A stretch of 64,000 nt of DNA from Pezizomycotina sp. ARF18 (GCA_002224055.1 AZLU01000001.1:163329-227328), one strand, 5' to 3'; shown: positions 1-10,932, counted from the stretch's first letter. Notes: a model not told the origin generated them from the letters alone. Made by a program: numbers and translations.

Positions 1-934
1 TACGGTAAAAGGAGTACAGAACACTGCGCCCAAGTATATGGATCCAGGAGAGAGGAACCCGATGATCATCTTCATAAGGATCATCGGACGATGAAAGCCC
101 ACGACATGGAAAGAAACGAATCTCAAGATGACGACGATGAAATTACTGAAGATTCTGGGGAAACAGGCAATGGAACACCAGGAGCGAAACAGTAAATGCC
201 ACCAAAATGCTTATATGTTACCAAGTAACGTTTCAAGTGATGTTTCTGAATGCTACGGTCTCGCGCAGTCACCCGAGTCCGCCGCTCAGCCCCGAAGAAG
301 ATGAGACGGAGTAGTCCACTCACGAGTTCTCAAACGAGATTCACGAGGAAATCCTTGGACGGATCACGCCCGTAAGAGCCTGAAACGTCTGGGCTTACTC
401 CCCGGTGGGGTTTCACACTCGGGCGACCCGGCAAACTTACCGGGGCGGCTGAGTCGCCAACGCGTCTCTTCAGACAGGCGCTTTGAACACCGCCGCCTTC
501 GAACCCAAGCTCTTTATCTGGCTCGGGTCCGAGGAGAATCCAGCTCCATGCAGCTTCCATCTCCTTAGTCGTTCAAACGACCGAATTGAATCGCCTCCAG
601 CTTGCGAAGAAACAAATCGGTCCGAGCTTTTGAAAAATTATATGAAGTTTATGCTCAAGAATGTGAGCGATGAACGCGTCAGCACTAGCCATATCGAAAT
701 CCATAACGTAAAGGTGAAACAGGGGCCTGCAAAACATCTGAATGGATCTACATTGGCGAAGGCCCTCAATCACGAGAAGGATATTGGACTCTGGTCTGAC
801 CGACGATTTCAAAAAGAGGAGGATATTCTGGAACCTGCAGGGACTTGGAAAGATTAAACGAGGAGTCGGGACAGCCGTTGGTACTAGAGTTTTACGATAT
901 AAATAAGGATGAGTGGTCATACGTGGCGCACTAA
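1..934 (+). CDS. hypothetical protein, 5' end outside window, frame-disrupted
   Basis: I do not recognise this protein. A frame is open from base 1 to a stop at 193-195 and carries an acidic stretch (ESQDDDDEITEDSGE) near 118-162. Coding-like sequence then passes through other frames on the same strand: PPLSPEEDETE near 278-310, EIHEEILGRITP near 337-372, AAESPTRLFRQAL near 444-482, a 120-codon stretch at 483-840, and a C-terminal piece ending FYDINKDEWSYVAH at the stop 932-934. The jump at 482/483 is explained by one missing T in a T run, and the jump near 842 by one missing G in GGG. The opposite strand also has open frames here, but their composition is poor. It may be one gene or two. Function unknown; membership of one gene is inferred from the continuity of good frames. 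Confidence 0.45.
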
Positions 935-2286
935 TTATAAAGCAACGGCGCTATTTAGAGATCTGTAACATTTTTAGCAGGCGTAGCCAAAAAGCATGAG
1001 CAGTCTCAATCTAGTAAACTATCTATTAGCCGATTTGCTCAAACTCTAAAGCTACTTGGACGTGCCCTATTCAAATTGATGGTACAAATATCTATATTCT
1101 CGCACCGGTCAGATGAGGAGCGTTTTCCGAGCCTATGTCACGGCACGGTACATGGCCTACAGCCTTAGAACAAGGGTCTTCCGCACGCCGTCGCATACGT
1201 AAGTACCCGACAGTCTGGCAATCGGATCGGCTATGTAACGTGTTCTTCGTGTCGGAGCGCCGGCGAAACTTCGGTCTAATTTCGCTTGTTTACCGTTCGT
1301 ACGTTTGTCTCCCAGGACGTCTAGGCTCCCACGGGTAGCGACCAAAATCCCCACATCGGCGAAGCGAATCCAGAATGTTTGTTGGAAGATCAGGGGATAT
1401 GTAATCCCGCCAGCTGAAGGGATATGGTCCTTTCCACAGCCCTGTCGCCCATGATCCAATCATCGATATTATCATGATCGAGGTGTCGCATTTTCCGAAA
1501 TTGTTTTCCTTGGGGCTTTAGGCGACAAAGTCTAGCGAGATGTGTGTAACGGAAGATATTCTCCGACGAACTTCCTTGTCGGAAAGATTCCCCCCACGTT
1601 TTCGGACAATTTTCCATTTTAGAAGAACCTCTAAGAATAAAACTCAAGTCCAATAGACAGACGGCAAGATTACGTGCCGCGCTAACTTCAAACATGAGGC
1701 AAAGGTTAATAATATGGGATACTCTTATATACGAAACGGACATATCCGAGATGAACAAAGCAGGATTTCTACTATCGAGTCAGCGTTGCATAGCCATTAA
1801 CACCAATATATTTCGATACGATCATACATGCCGCGGACCTATGAAAATGTCCTAGTTCGACGCTCCGACCGGATGAACGCCTTAAACGCAAATGCTCAGA
1901 TAAATTGAACCATAGCGCTAACAGTAGAGCCTTTATATATAAGTAGATTTAGAAGCGATATTTGGGAGAACAAATAACGAATAAATCTAAGTAAGAAGAA
2001 AATATTCATGGAATCGATACCGACACGAACACTCTGCTGATTTCGGTATTCTGATGATGTCCGCTTCTGGGGAGCACGACACGCCGATGTAGAGATCGTT
2101 ACTAGGGTAGCGCACAACCTGACGGAAATTTTCACATTAACCTTGCAATCAAGCGCGTGGTGGAAAGGCTCCGACATCAACTCTACTTGCGGCGCTCTTA
2201 GAATTAAACGAGTATTTAAGACAGTACCTCACGAGATGACATTATGGAAACCCATGGTACGGGATTATCGTAACAAGTAAGTGCAC
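935..2286. other. stretch without a convincing gene
   Basis: Two minus-strand open frames (1390-1758 and 1157-1475) overlap in different frames and could be relics of one gene; part of the first (near 1430-1630) has plausible composition. A plus-strand frame is open at about 2030-2280, just upstream of the rhodopsin-domain gene, with no recognisable content. No promoter or repeat stands out. Confidence 0.3.
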
Positions 2287-3597
2287 TGGACAGATCCGCC
2301 CGCGAGGAGCAAGATTCTTACAACATCACTGTCCGCGTTGGTTGCAGCATTTGCAGGTATCTGTCTAGCCTTGCGCTTTACATTCAGGAGATATTTGTCG
2401 AAGGGTATACGGAAGGACGATTGGGCATGCTATGGTCTTGGGTCGTGACGTTGATGTTCGTCTGAGCTTGTCGTATGTATGTAACGCAACGCATCCGCCT
2501 TTTGACAACGTGTTAGTAAGGTTCCCCAAGTGCACAGATATGATAAATTTCTTGTCTAGTTAATTCTCAAAGTGAGTCCATTTAACATAAATATGATAAA
2601 GATAATTAACACAAAAATACTCTATCTCCCTACCTTCATTTTTTCTAAGGTTGCTTTTTTTTTTGTGGGCACAGCGAGGGCTTGCCGCCATGTCTGGTCG
2701 TCTACAATAATTGGACCAGGAGCGGATTAAACTCTGGGTCAGCGCAATATTATGCACCCTTGCCAACGTCTCTATCAAGCTCTCACTACTTCTTATCCTT
2801 TTGGGAATTCGCACCATGCCGCGGTTATTGTCGCCAGATCGTCCTCACCGGCGTATTCGCCGTAATGACGTATATCGTCGTTACTTGTCTCACCTGTTCC
2901 AATGCCATCCCGTGAATTGGTGGATACACCGTTGGAGGCTACATGCATGTCGGGCCAAACGATATTTGATATTGCCGGCACACAAGTTATTGGAGATGCT
3001 CTAGTCTGTGAGTTAACCTGGCTAGTATTCGGCTTTGTTGCGTTACTGACGACTGACTTTGTCGCAAAATGAAAGACTAGTACCGATCAATGGTGCTTTG
3101 CACTCTGACGATACCATGGCGTGAGAAACTAATCGTGGTGGCAATGTTCGGTTTGGGGGGATGGTGAGTTGAAATCTTCGGATTAAATCTTTCCTAGAAG
3201 AGGGAATGCGGATGGGAGAGACTAATTTTGGATGAATATATGGGCAGCGCAATGTATCGCGGGAGGGACTGCGCGTATCCTAAACAAGGTGTTTGGCAAC
3301 GATTCCGATATTTCGTATAACCAGTGTCTCGCGAGCGTTTGGGCGTGGCTGGAGCTTGATCTAGGGATCATTACATCGTGCGTGCCGCCGATACGCAGCC
3401 TCATAAGACACTTCGCTTCCACCCGGGAAGCAGCGCAGTATCGTTGGTCGAAGTCGCTTCGAGGTCGAAACAAGTCACTAGACGTTCGAACATCGGTACA
3501 GGTTCCTGCCATCGGGGTGATTAACAGAAGATCGAGAAGAACTAGAGGACGGGGCGGAGGAAGTGTAATTATAATTATTGATGCAAACGAACAGTAG
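2287..3597 (+). pseudogene. fungal rhodopsin-domain integral membrane protein, decayed or mis-sequenced
   Basis: Pieces in order match the fungal seven-helix rhodopsin-domain family (PF20684 type). Near 2310-2450 is a first membrane helix followed by FRRYLSKGIRKDDWACYG, the family's R-x-DDW signature. Near 2664-3000 are helices with LDQERIKLWVS, KLSLLLILLG and the C-x4-PVNWW pattern. Near 3087-3165 is the IPWREKLIVVAMFGLGGW helix. Near 3245-3410 are GGTARILNKVFGNDSDISY and WAWLELDLGIITSCVPPIRSL, the family's W-x2-E...GI...C.PxxRPL end. A GTGAGT donor near 3160 and an acceptor near 3244 look like a true intron. The frames do not join cleanly and the start is unclear. Members sit in the plasma membrane and most have unknown roles. 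A better preserved relative lies at 49542-51113. Confidence 0.6.
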
Positions 3598-4263
3598 CGA
3601 GACGCCGGTGGTACACCTTAGTGCGGTAGGTGATATGGCTATGGCTTAGACGTCTTTATGTTTTGTATATATATATTCAAAAGGGGGATTGGGAGATGTC
3701 TGTGGTTTGCGGCAAAAATTGAGCACGGCTGCACGGGCCGAAAAATTGGCTGGTCCAGATTCAAATTATCGGTCCGAATTCGAAGAGCTTAAATTTGCCG
3801 CCTAGCCGAGATAGCCCTTGTGCCCCCAGTTTCATGAGTTCTTCCCAACTTCCAAGACGAAAGCGGTGGTTTACTTTCCGTAATACGTCATTGTTACTAG
3901 CTAGGCGTCTCCTCGTTCTTTCTTTCTTTGCTATCAAAATGCATAAATCAATTTTGGGAAACACGTACTTTGACCTGTTCTTACGATAATCAGATCCTGT
4001 GCGCTGTGCACGCGAGAGAATGCGATGTTTTTGCATACGCGACGTTATCCGAGGGCAATCTATATAGGAGTGGTTTCACAGTTGCCTACTACTCTCACGT
4101 TCTTAGTGTGATGAAATTCTCACAAGCGCAAACGAGGGAACATTTCCTGAGTGACACAGGCAGAACATGAAACTCCACACACGCGATGGGAATGATCCAA
4201 CGCGAAAAACCTCAAATTGCCTTGAGCCTTGTTCCAAAGAGACGATATACGCGATGCATGCTC
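3598..4263. other. intergenic, possible minus-strand gene remnant
   Basis: A minus-strand open frame at 3761-4036 contains a plausible stretch (FRLGSWEELMKLGAQGLSRL) but no recognisable domain, and it overlaps weak plus-strand frames. Nothing else supportable is seen before the TATA box at 4264. Confidence 0.25.
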
Positions 4264-4271
4264 TATATAAG
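4264..4271 (+). promoter_or_regulatory. TATA box upstream of the ORF at 4459
   Basis: TATATAAG followed by a pyrimidine-rich leader of about 190 bases and an ACC-ATG-G start context at 4459. The arrangement is typical of an RNA polymerase II core promoter. Confidence 0.5.
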
Positions 4272-4458
4272 CCCCATCTCGCCGCTGCGACCTCCTTCTC
4301 TCCCTCTGAATCATTACAACGTAGCATAAAGACATTCGCCGCCGTGTTCAAAGACGAGCAATTTTCCCTCGCAGGCTCTCTAAAAGTTTTCGCATTTATT
4401 CCCGAAGCTTCTGAAATCTCTCGCTCATACGCAAGGAGAACAACCCTACACCCAAACC

Positions 4459-4601
4459 ATGGTTAACCAAACGACCGGTATCTCTACGACACAACCTCTA
4501 AAATTGAAGACGCGAGCGAGCCGATCCTCGCCACGGGCGCGCATGCTAGTGCGTTCGGAGACTACGGCAGCATAGTTTACATTCATGGGACACGATTCTA
4601 A
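4459..4601 (+). CDS. small ORF of about 47 codons with one frameshift
   Basis: The start sits in a good context (ACCATGG) 190 bases downstream of a TATA box. The first frame reads MVNQTTGISTTQPLK and then degenerates. One extra A in the AAAA run near 4500 would give a continuous frame with sensible composition (IEDASEPILATGAHASAFGD) ending at TAA 4599-4601. I recognise no family. It could be a small peptide gene or the first exon of a longer gene whose remainder is lost. It has no signal peptide. The upstream promoter makes chance less likely. Confidence 0.35.
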
Positions 4602-5075
4602 GGATGTGTTTGCATCTAGACACATAGTTTGTGAGGGGTGCGCGTAGAAGGTTATCCGATATTTTTGTTAACACATACAGCTTGTCTAAGAATATGAAAT
4701 TTGTATATCAATTAGATGCAAATTGCTTCGTTGTACTTAACATGATCTCCTCCGACAAAGCCATCAGTTTTCATAATTTATATCATGCGAAACCATTATC
4801 GCGAAATGTTGATGCGAAGTAAAAGCTATTGAAGGCCATTGCGTACATTCACAAGGGCCCTGATTTTACTTGCTAAATTAGTTTTCCCAGCGACTGACGT
4901 CATTGTCAGAATTGATTTCTTCATCGATATCCTATCTCTGCCCTCGCCAGTTGATGTACAGGATAGCGGCCGAACACATGTTATAGTAACTTCCATATTC
5001 AGCTCATGCCCCAATGAATACATATCAGTACTTAAACACGATATTCACACACACGTAGATACACGAGTCCCAGTC
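4602..5075. other. intergenic
   Basis: AT-rich, with no supportable gene. A plus-strand frame at 4839-5105 overlaps the 3' end of the minus-strand gene and has no recognisable features. Confidence 0.3.
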
Positions 5076-5556
5076 CTATGTCTTGTCTACTTCCTTGTCG
5101 GATAATCCAACTCGTCTACGATCTGATTCGTCGACTCTTGCCAGAAGGGCTTTATCAGAGGCCTTATAGGTCTTATCATCCCATTTGAGTTTTGCCGCAA
5201 TCGCCTTAGCTACTTGACGGGCAGTTATGGCTTTCCCGTCGTAAGGGCCGTAGCCAGTGCCGGTGTTTGCCCCTTTGCTTTTGCCTTTGTAGTAGCGGAG
5301 GACCCTGACGGTAACATTTTGGCGTGGAGGGTTGGTAGCGGCTTCTTTTTGCAACGGGGTGCTCTTCTATTGGGATAAATTCGCCGGTGGATGTGCGGAA
5401 GCCGATATTTTCTATCTTGTATCGCGTTTGCAAATTCCTCGGGTCTTTAGTGATTTCACAATGCCGAAGCTGGAGCGCTTCCATCCAATCCGAAGGAACG
5501 ACAGGACAGGCGCTTCGCCAAGATTACGGAAGAGAAAAATGCCAAAAGTCATGACC
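5076..5556 (-). CDS. hypothetical small basic protein, one frameshift
   Basis: On the minus strand, sequence from about 5541 reads CPVVPSDWMEALQLRHCEIT and continues to a FIPIEEHPVAK motif near 5350. One base too many in an A run there moves the reading into a second frame, which continues through VTVRVLRYYKGKSKGANTG and VGLSDKEVDKT to the stop at 5076. The combined protein is about 145 residues, lysine-rich towards its C-terminus. A first exon may begin near 5590 (MSVTMTATCAQPG) before a very short pyrimidine-rich candidate intron, but this is uncertain. No signal peptide or membrane helix is visible. I do not recognise the family. Confidence 0.45.
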
Positions 5557-5813
5557 CTGGTTGGGCACAAGTGGCCGTCATCGTGACAGACATCGCATTG
5601 GATTACGTGTAGATTGATCTAAAAGTCTTGATTGTGGCGTTTAGAATTGGAATCGAATTACTAAAAGCGCAACCCTTCAATAATTCACTACCTAGAATGC
5701 CCGTAACCCTGTGCGCGGTCTGGAATTGAATGCCCGCGAACGGAAACTCAAAAGAATTATTCAATATCATGCGTGATTTGTTGCTTTTGAAATGTGGCAT
5801 AAAACAAGGTAAG

Positions 5814-6130
5814 TCACCATTCAATATATCGAGCTTTGAACTTGAGCTCGAGAAACCGCATTTCTAGAATAATAATGATATTACAGACACAATTAAGCGG
5901 CGGGCTAACGGGATCACGGGGAAATTTTTCGAATTTGCTTTGATTCTTGAACGAAGAATAGGCGATGAGATGTACCACGTCTTGGTCGTAGAAATGTGGT
6001 ATTAGAGTCGACACAAATGGATCAATCCTCCAAAGGGATCTTGGCGTATGGTTTCATTACCCTGCTTCTTAGCACGGGTTTGATATACCACCAGGGAATA
6101 AGTGAATAAGTCGTGGGGTCGAGTATTATC
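5814..6130 (-). pseudogene. possible minus-strand gene remnant
   Basis: Two overlapping minus-strand frames carry plausible protein sequence: SLIPWWYIKPVLRSRVMKPY near 6050-6110 and HFYDQDVVHLIAYSSFKNQS near 5930-5990. They are in different frames, with no clear start. No family is recognised. It is recorded as a likely remnant only because the composition is protein-like over about 200 bases. Confidence 0.25.
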
Positions 6131-6411
6131 AGGATGTAAAGGGAATTCTTCGGCGCAAAATCAACGCCATGGAGTCATGTATTCGCCCATTCAAAATATC
6201 AACCGGGCACCATGGTTATAAACTCTTATTATAATATTGGTCGGCTTAAAGCCCTTTGCGTCCGGTAAGCAGTATAGCAGTGCCTCAATGCAGCCTATAT
6301 TCCCTAGAACGCAACACAGTTTCGTAACTTTATTAGGAAAACGTGAATTTCATCGTAATTACAGTCGCACCATCCATAACATTCGAATTTCTATAGGAGT
6401 AATCATTAACT
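6131..6411. other. intergenic upstream of family copy A
   Basis: AT-rich spacer ending at a TTAACTATGTC start context. Nothing else is seen. Confidence 0.3.
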
Positions 6412-6937
6412 ATGTCAGAAGGAGGTCAAGAGATTTCACGGAACCCCGGTGGTGCGCGTGAGAGTGACAGGGAGAGGATGGCTGGCAGTCTTCGGGGTGG
6501 TTCCGATGGGTCACATACCTCGGAAGGCCGCCAATCTATCAAATATTACGAGGAACAAATTGCACTTCTTGCCTCGAAGGAGGGGTTTTGGGCTTGTGAC
6601 CCGTTTGCACGCAACGTGATCGCTGAAAGAATCGTTCGCGGAGGGCTGGTTCCTGTGGGCCTATAACAACAAAGAGGAAGAATTCCCACAGTACTTCTTG
6701 GCTCTCGTTAATGACCTTTGGGTATCGTTTCAAAAAGTGGCGACGCGCTATAAAGGTTACGATATTTATGATGTGTTGAGTCACGCACACATTCTTACCC
6801 GCCAGTATAATTCAAGGCTCGGCCGGTTACACCCATTGACTCGAACGCGAAACTACATCCCAAGGGCGTCTCGGAGGGGAGATTATCGGCCGCCACGCTG
6901 TGGGGAAGAGTGCCAATACTCTAAGTTAGTTGAATGA
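6412..6937 (+). CDS. LTRTRN-family small protein, copy A
   Basis: First of seven related genes in 6.4-15.2 kb; the family is unknown to me. The N-terminal 60 residues are Gly/Ser/Arg-rich. IKYYEEQIALLASKEGF (about 6540-6590) precedes the conserved block. One extra G near 6645 shifts the frame, after which the protein reads WFLWAYNNKEEEFPQYFLAL (about 6648-6708), then YDIYDVLSHAHILTRQY and RLHPLTRTRN (about 6818-6850). It ends at 6937, giving about 174 residues. Shared with other copies are the W-F-x-W motif, an acidic/basic stretch, a Tyr/Phe pair, and the RLH-x-LTRTRN tail. No signal peptide or membrane helix is seen, so the product is probably intracellular. No catalytic motif is recognisable. 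Confidence 0.55.
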
Positions 6938-7351
6938 TGCCGCGTTTGTTTATCTAAGATATATTCCCCATTTCTACGTGTATGGCCAGTGTGGCGCTTC
7001 GACCTCGCGTTTTCAACAGTAATACAATAGCACATCAGGATTAACATGTCGCGAGAAGATGATCACAACGGCCTCTTAAGAATGCACAAGAATCGGTTGT
7101 TCCTAAATTTAATGCTCATATCGTAGTGTGAATGGCTGTATGCAAAAGGCTGGAAAGATTTGCTTTATTGAAACCGGTTATTGACAAAGTTGATATATAT
7201 TCAATGAAAAGAAGCAGTATTACGGAAAGCGAAGAAAATCCTGTTTAAGAGGTTACTTTTAAGGATTGGTAAATAAGGAGGGGAAGAGAGTGGGGTTGGA
7301 GGACGAGCCTCAATGAGCAAGATATGCCGAGTATATAGGCTCCGAAGGGCT
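6938..7351. other. intergenic between family copies A and G
   Basis: No supportable gene. Copies A and G are convergent across this gap. Confidence 0.3.
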
Positions 7352-7740
7352 TTATTCTACGCTGTCGGCGCATGAGACGCGAGAAGGAGTCGTGTCGTTA
7401 ACCCTCCGATCAAAAAGCCCTGTCTTCTGCCCCTTCTCAAAATCCCAGGTCTTTATCGTAAACTTCTTCATGCGCTCCAGTGCATCCCATATTCCGCAAT
7501 TCTTCAGGGCGCAACGTTCCAGGACCTTCAGTAACCCGTGGAAGTAAGCCTCCAAATATTCTGACAGCTCGCAGTAAGCCCACAGAAACCAATCGTTTAA
7601 TACCATCTTGTCAGCTATCACTCCATTTCTTCCAATGTCGGGTCTCCCGATTGGGCCTCGAGCCCTATCCATGGATTGACTCATTCTTGTGCGGCTTTGT
7701 CTTTCAGGATCCGCCGCCGGTAATCAATATCATAGTCCAT
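7352..7740 (-). CDS. LTRTRN-family small protein, copy G (only minus-strand copy)
   Basis: The uninterrupted minus-strand frame from 7684 to 7352 encodes 110 residues. It contains WFLWAYCELSEYLEAYFHGL (about 7530-7590), which aligns with the W-F-x-W block of the plus-strand copies, and FTIKTWDFEKGQKTGLFDRR (about 7385-7445) in place of the FTRRY-F-GSRRLH-LTRTRN tail. An N-terminal piece in another frame, MDYDIDYRRRILKDKAA from 7740, matches the YYRR motif of copies B and C. The tail is the most diverged of those still readable. It could have a separate role or simply be older. Confidence 0.5.
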
Positions 7741-8452
7741 GATGGTTCTGCCAAGTATCCTCCCTTCTTTCAGTAGGTTTGGGTAATGCAGTAGAGACGA
7801 GCCCCTTCGCGTAAGACTTTAGGGACTGGTGCACCTGCGAGAGACAGCGCGGAATCATCGCTATCAAATGCTATATCCATACATAAGCGTCGCATGGGAT
7901 TTGTTTTCTATGTGCATGTAAAGCCTAAACTTGCAGTCCGATGTTCTATACTTCGAATAATTCATAACATTTGAAGAGATTTGGCCATGCCATGGTACGG
8001 TTAAGTTATTCTTTCATATTTTGGGCGAAATTTTACCTCAGCCTGAATCTCGAACCTCTGAAAACCAGTAGACTAATAGCATAGTGCAATACTTGATTCG
8101 AGTTCCGAGGATTGATCATTGTACATTTATTGAGCAGTAATTGGACTATTCGGAAGACCATTTCGGGATACCTACAAACCTTTAAATCTATACCATTCCA
8201 TAAAGCTCATTGGGTTTTGAAATTGAGAAAAATAGCCAATACTGTTACAAGCTAGGCCGTCACAATTCTACGGCCTTTCATTACACGTTTTTTTCGGAAG
8301 CATCCAAATATGAAAGTCAAACTTCGCACGGGCATTCTTGAACTTGAGATATTAGGAGATATTGGTATCGAAAGGACGAGGAGGGAATTGGTATATAAAA
8401 ACGATTTTTGAATCTCTGATTTTCAGAAGACACTATATCATTAATCCAGAGG
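7741..8452. other. intergenic upstream of family copy B
   Basis: AT-rich with no gene. The sequence near 8088-8118 weakly resembles the block shared upstream of copies C and D. Confidence 0.25.
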
Positions 8453-8951
8453 ATGTCTGAGAGTACAGATAGACTTATCGAAGAGGAGAGCAGTGCCATC
8501 GACCAAGCAGGGAAGATACGGAGCAGCCGCGGCAATCGGCAAATGGCGGAGAGGGTCCGAGTCTCAGTGAGCTCTCATACTACCGTCGTCAAATCAGAGA
8601 GGTAGCTGAGAAAAGGGAGACTTGGGCACATGACAAGCAATATGCCCATAGCGTATCCAAAATCCTTTCTGAGGAGCCCTGGCTCTTATGGGCCCACCAA
8701 ATAAAGTCCCTCGAGTTTCCAGCATTCTTTGCCAAATTGCTGTCCTACATGTACAAGCTTTTTATTAAGATGGAACAGCTCCCGAGAACCACTCTTACTT
8801 CTTCAATGACTTACTGAAGGACTGCCAGACATTTACCAGGCGGTATAACTTCGAAGGCTCGCGAAGGCTACATGCGTTGACCCGAACACGAAATGCCAAC
8901 GTTCCCGCAGCAAGCCGATTGGAAAACAACGAATACAGATTAAGGGATTAG
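8453..8951 (+). CDS. LTRTRN-family small protein, copy B
   Basis: The best preserved copy. It starts at an AGGATGTCTGAG context. The N-terminus MSESTDRLIEEESSAIDQAG is acidic. Near 8540 one missing A in an A run shifts the frame, and the protein continues with LSELSYYRRQIREVAEKRET, the conserved WLLWAHQIKSLEFPAFFAKL (about 8670-8735), a second one-base shift in a C run near 8780, then NDLLKDCQTFTRRYNFEG and SRRLHALTRTRN (about 8858-8895). It stops at 8949-8951, at about 166 residues. The two shifts fit homopolymer miscounts. There is no signal peptide. The Arg/Lys-rich tail could bind nucleic acid, but that is only a guess from charge. Confidence 0.55.
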
Positions 8952-9658
8952 GGTTCGTCAGTAGTTTTATAACCGAGTTCAATCTACTTCTTTTTTTTCT
9001 TTTTTTTTCTATGGGATTCCTTGCAAAGCACCTGTCTTGTGAGCGTAAAAAAATATATACAAAATAATCCAAGATATTAGTACCAACTCCCGGGAATGCA
9101 TACTAGGCAAGTCTTCACTTTATGTATAAATTTAATTATTACTGAATTTAATTTACGTGTTTTTTCAAAGAAAGAAAACATTGGAAAATATCAAATTGGT
9201 CATTCAAGGGCATCGCTTTTGTGTAAAAGCTAACAAGGGGTCTTCCCAACCTGCTCCCACACCCCGTTTTTTTTTTTTTTTTTTCGGCACGAGTCTGTAC
9301 ATTTCAATTCATAGTTAGTCTGTCGTAGGAAGGGATACGGTTGAGTATTCTTCTTGAGAACCATGCAAAGTTTTCATTCTAGTTTCAAGAAGAGGTAGTC
9401 CCTGTAATTAATCATGAAATAGTAGTACACTGTGCCAAGTTGAAAGCTGACTACGACCTCAGGATATGGTAGAGCACCGAATATGTTGATGACTAGTGAT
9501 ATATGAATACGGCGACTATCATCTTTCTAAAGAGTAGCAAGATACTAGCCACTTCCACTTAATGTCTTCTATTCCCACTTCCCAAGCTTTCTCAGTGAAC
9601 GATAGATAATCGAAGCCCTCATACATATTGCAAACTATAATTTCACATTCCGTACTCA
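8952..9658. other. intergenic upstream of family copy C
   Basis: Contains a T tract at about 9268-9285. It also holds a block, CACTGTGC at 9428 and CTACGACCTCAGGATATGGT from 9451, that recurs upstream of copy D with identical spacing. No gene is seen. Confidence 0.45.
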
Positions 9659-10151
9659 TTGGATATGTCCGACACCGATAGCGGACGACCTCTACTTGAG
9701 GATACTGGGAGTCGGCGATCTAGTGCCGATGGTAATGCCGCGGTATCAACCAATAACAAACGCATCCAGAGCCATGACTACTACCGTAGGAGGCTTCGAA
9801 GATCGCTTTGCTGCCGAGAACTGGGAACGATTCCCGTGGAGGGCAGAACGAATCTCTAGAACGATTGCTGAAGAGGGCTGGTTCGAGTGGGCTTATGACA
9901 GCAAACCGGACGAGTTTCATGCGAACTATCTCGAGCTCGAACAGCTGGTAAGAAATTTGTTTTTAAATTTGTGAACCTTCTCTACGTTTATACGAGATAC
10001 ACCATATGCTTGAAGACTGTCGGAAATTTACTCGACGGTGTAGGTTCTGTGGGTCGAAGAAGCTAAACTCGCTCACCCAAACGCGGAACCAGGCGTGCCA
10101 CCAGCGAGTCGTCCAGAAGTTAACATTCGAGCTTTCATTAACGAAAGGTAA
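9659..10151 (+). CDS. LTRTRN-family small protein, copy C
   Basis: The start MDMSDTDSGRPLLEDTG is followed by a Ser/Asn-rich segment and SHDYYRRRL (near 9775). A one-base excess in TT shifts the frame into EDRFAAENWERFPWRAERIS, then WFEWAYDSKPDEFHANYLEL (about 9878-9938). A GTAAGA donor at 9948 and an acceptor at 9995-9996 give a 49-base intron. The second exon reads MLEDCRKFTRRCRF and SKKLNSLTQTRN, then after another shift GVPPASRPEVNIRAFINER to the stop 10149-10151. GTAAAG there could instead be a donor for a further exon near 10250. Length is about 155 residues. The intron lies inside the conserved domain. The family is unknown. Confidence 0.5.
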
Positions 10152-10392
10152 AGTCTAAGGGTGTATTATCTTGTATTCAGCGTATTCCTGGTTCGTCGGG
10201 GTAGCTGTTTGAATTTTCGAATTATGGGATATTACTGAATTTTTTCAATAGATATCGGATTACCCTACCACCAACGTGTCCAACTAGTCGGGTCTCATAA
10301 CCTAGCGGGCAAGGGAAAAAACGTAAGACTGAGATTTCATATTTGGTTACATGTAGTTACATATGAGATATCTAAATAAAATCGGAAATCCT

Positions 10393-10640
10393 TATTCAAA
10401 GCTGTTTGTCACTAACTTTCGGCCTCCAGGAAAACACATTACGCCATTTTCTCCTGGACTTTGATACTCTGCTTTCAATTCGCCCTTGATTAACTCAATG
10501 CTACCCTGAAGCATTTCCAGGTCATACTCCTGGCCGCGTTAGAGCCCATCACTAAATGATTGTTCAAACTGAAGATCCTTCTGAATACCAAACTCCACTG
10601 CTAGCAATTGTACATACGATTAAACTATGTTGTTTGATAA
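10393..10640 (-). pseudogene. minus-strand gene remnant between copies C and D
   Basis: Two frames carry protein-like sequence: FGIQKDLQFEQSFSDGL (about 10556-10606) and EYDLEMLQGSIELIKGELKA followed by EYQSPGENGVMCFPGG (about 10420-10530), ending at a stop near 10395. Neither has a start. I do not recognise it, and it does not match the LTRTRN family. Confidence 0.3.
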
Positions 10641-10868
10641 GAAGCTGAACTGGTCGTTTTGAGTAGGAAATTGCAACAGACCTTTTTCTTTCTCCTTTTT
10701 CTGGTCCTTTTTTTTTTAAAGCTCGTTTAACCAATGAATGCTAAAGTAATTCCTATTCTGTTTCGGAGAAGAAAAAGCCTTAGGAATTCCATTGAAAGAC
10801 CAAAACTTATTCAATTGAAGCAAGGAACATCAAAGGATATTATTGCACTGTGCGAGCTTGAGATCTAA

Positions 10869-10891
10869 CTACGAACTCGAGGATGCGCTAG
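10869..10891 (+). promoter_or_regulatory. upstream block shared by family copies C and D
   Basis: CTACGAACTCGAGGATGCGC here matches CTACGACCTCAGGATATGGT at 9451. Both lie exactly 23 bases after a CACTGTGC element (10846 and 9428) and both are about 210-235 bases upstream of the start codon. This suggests that copies C and D were duplicated together with their promoters, or that a shared control site is retained. Confidence 0.4.
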
Positions 10892-10922
10892 TCAGATCTA
10901 GTAAACATACAACATCGAAAGG

Positions 10923-10932
10923 GTTATATAAA
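10923..10932 (+). promoter_or_regulatory. TATA box of family copy D
   Basis: GGTTATATAAAGCGCC lies about 175 bases upstream of the copy D start, a normal place for a core promoter with a long leader. Confidence 0.45.

Noticed and set aside
573-920. 115-codon minus-strand frame
   Set aside because: Antisense to a plus-strand frame that continues coherently to FYDINKDEWSYVAH.
1157-1758. Overlapping minus-strand frames that might be one decayed gene
   Set aside because: Some protein-like stretches but no family, start or intron, and the frames cannot be ordered convincingly.
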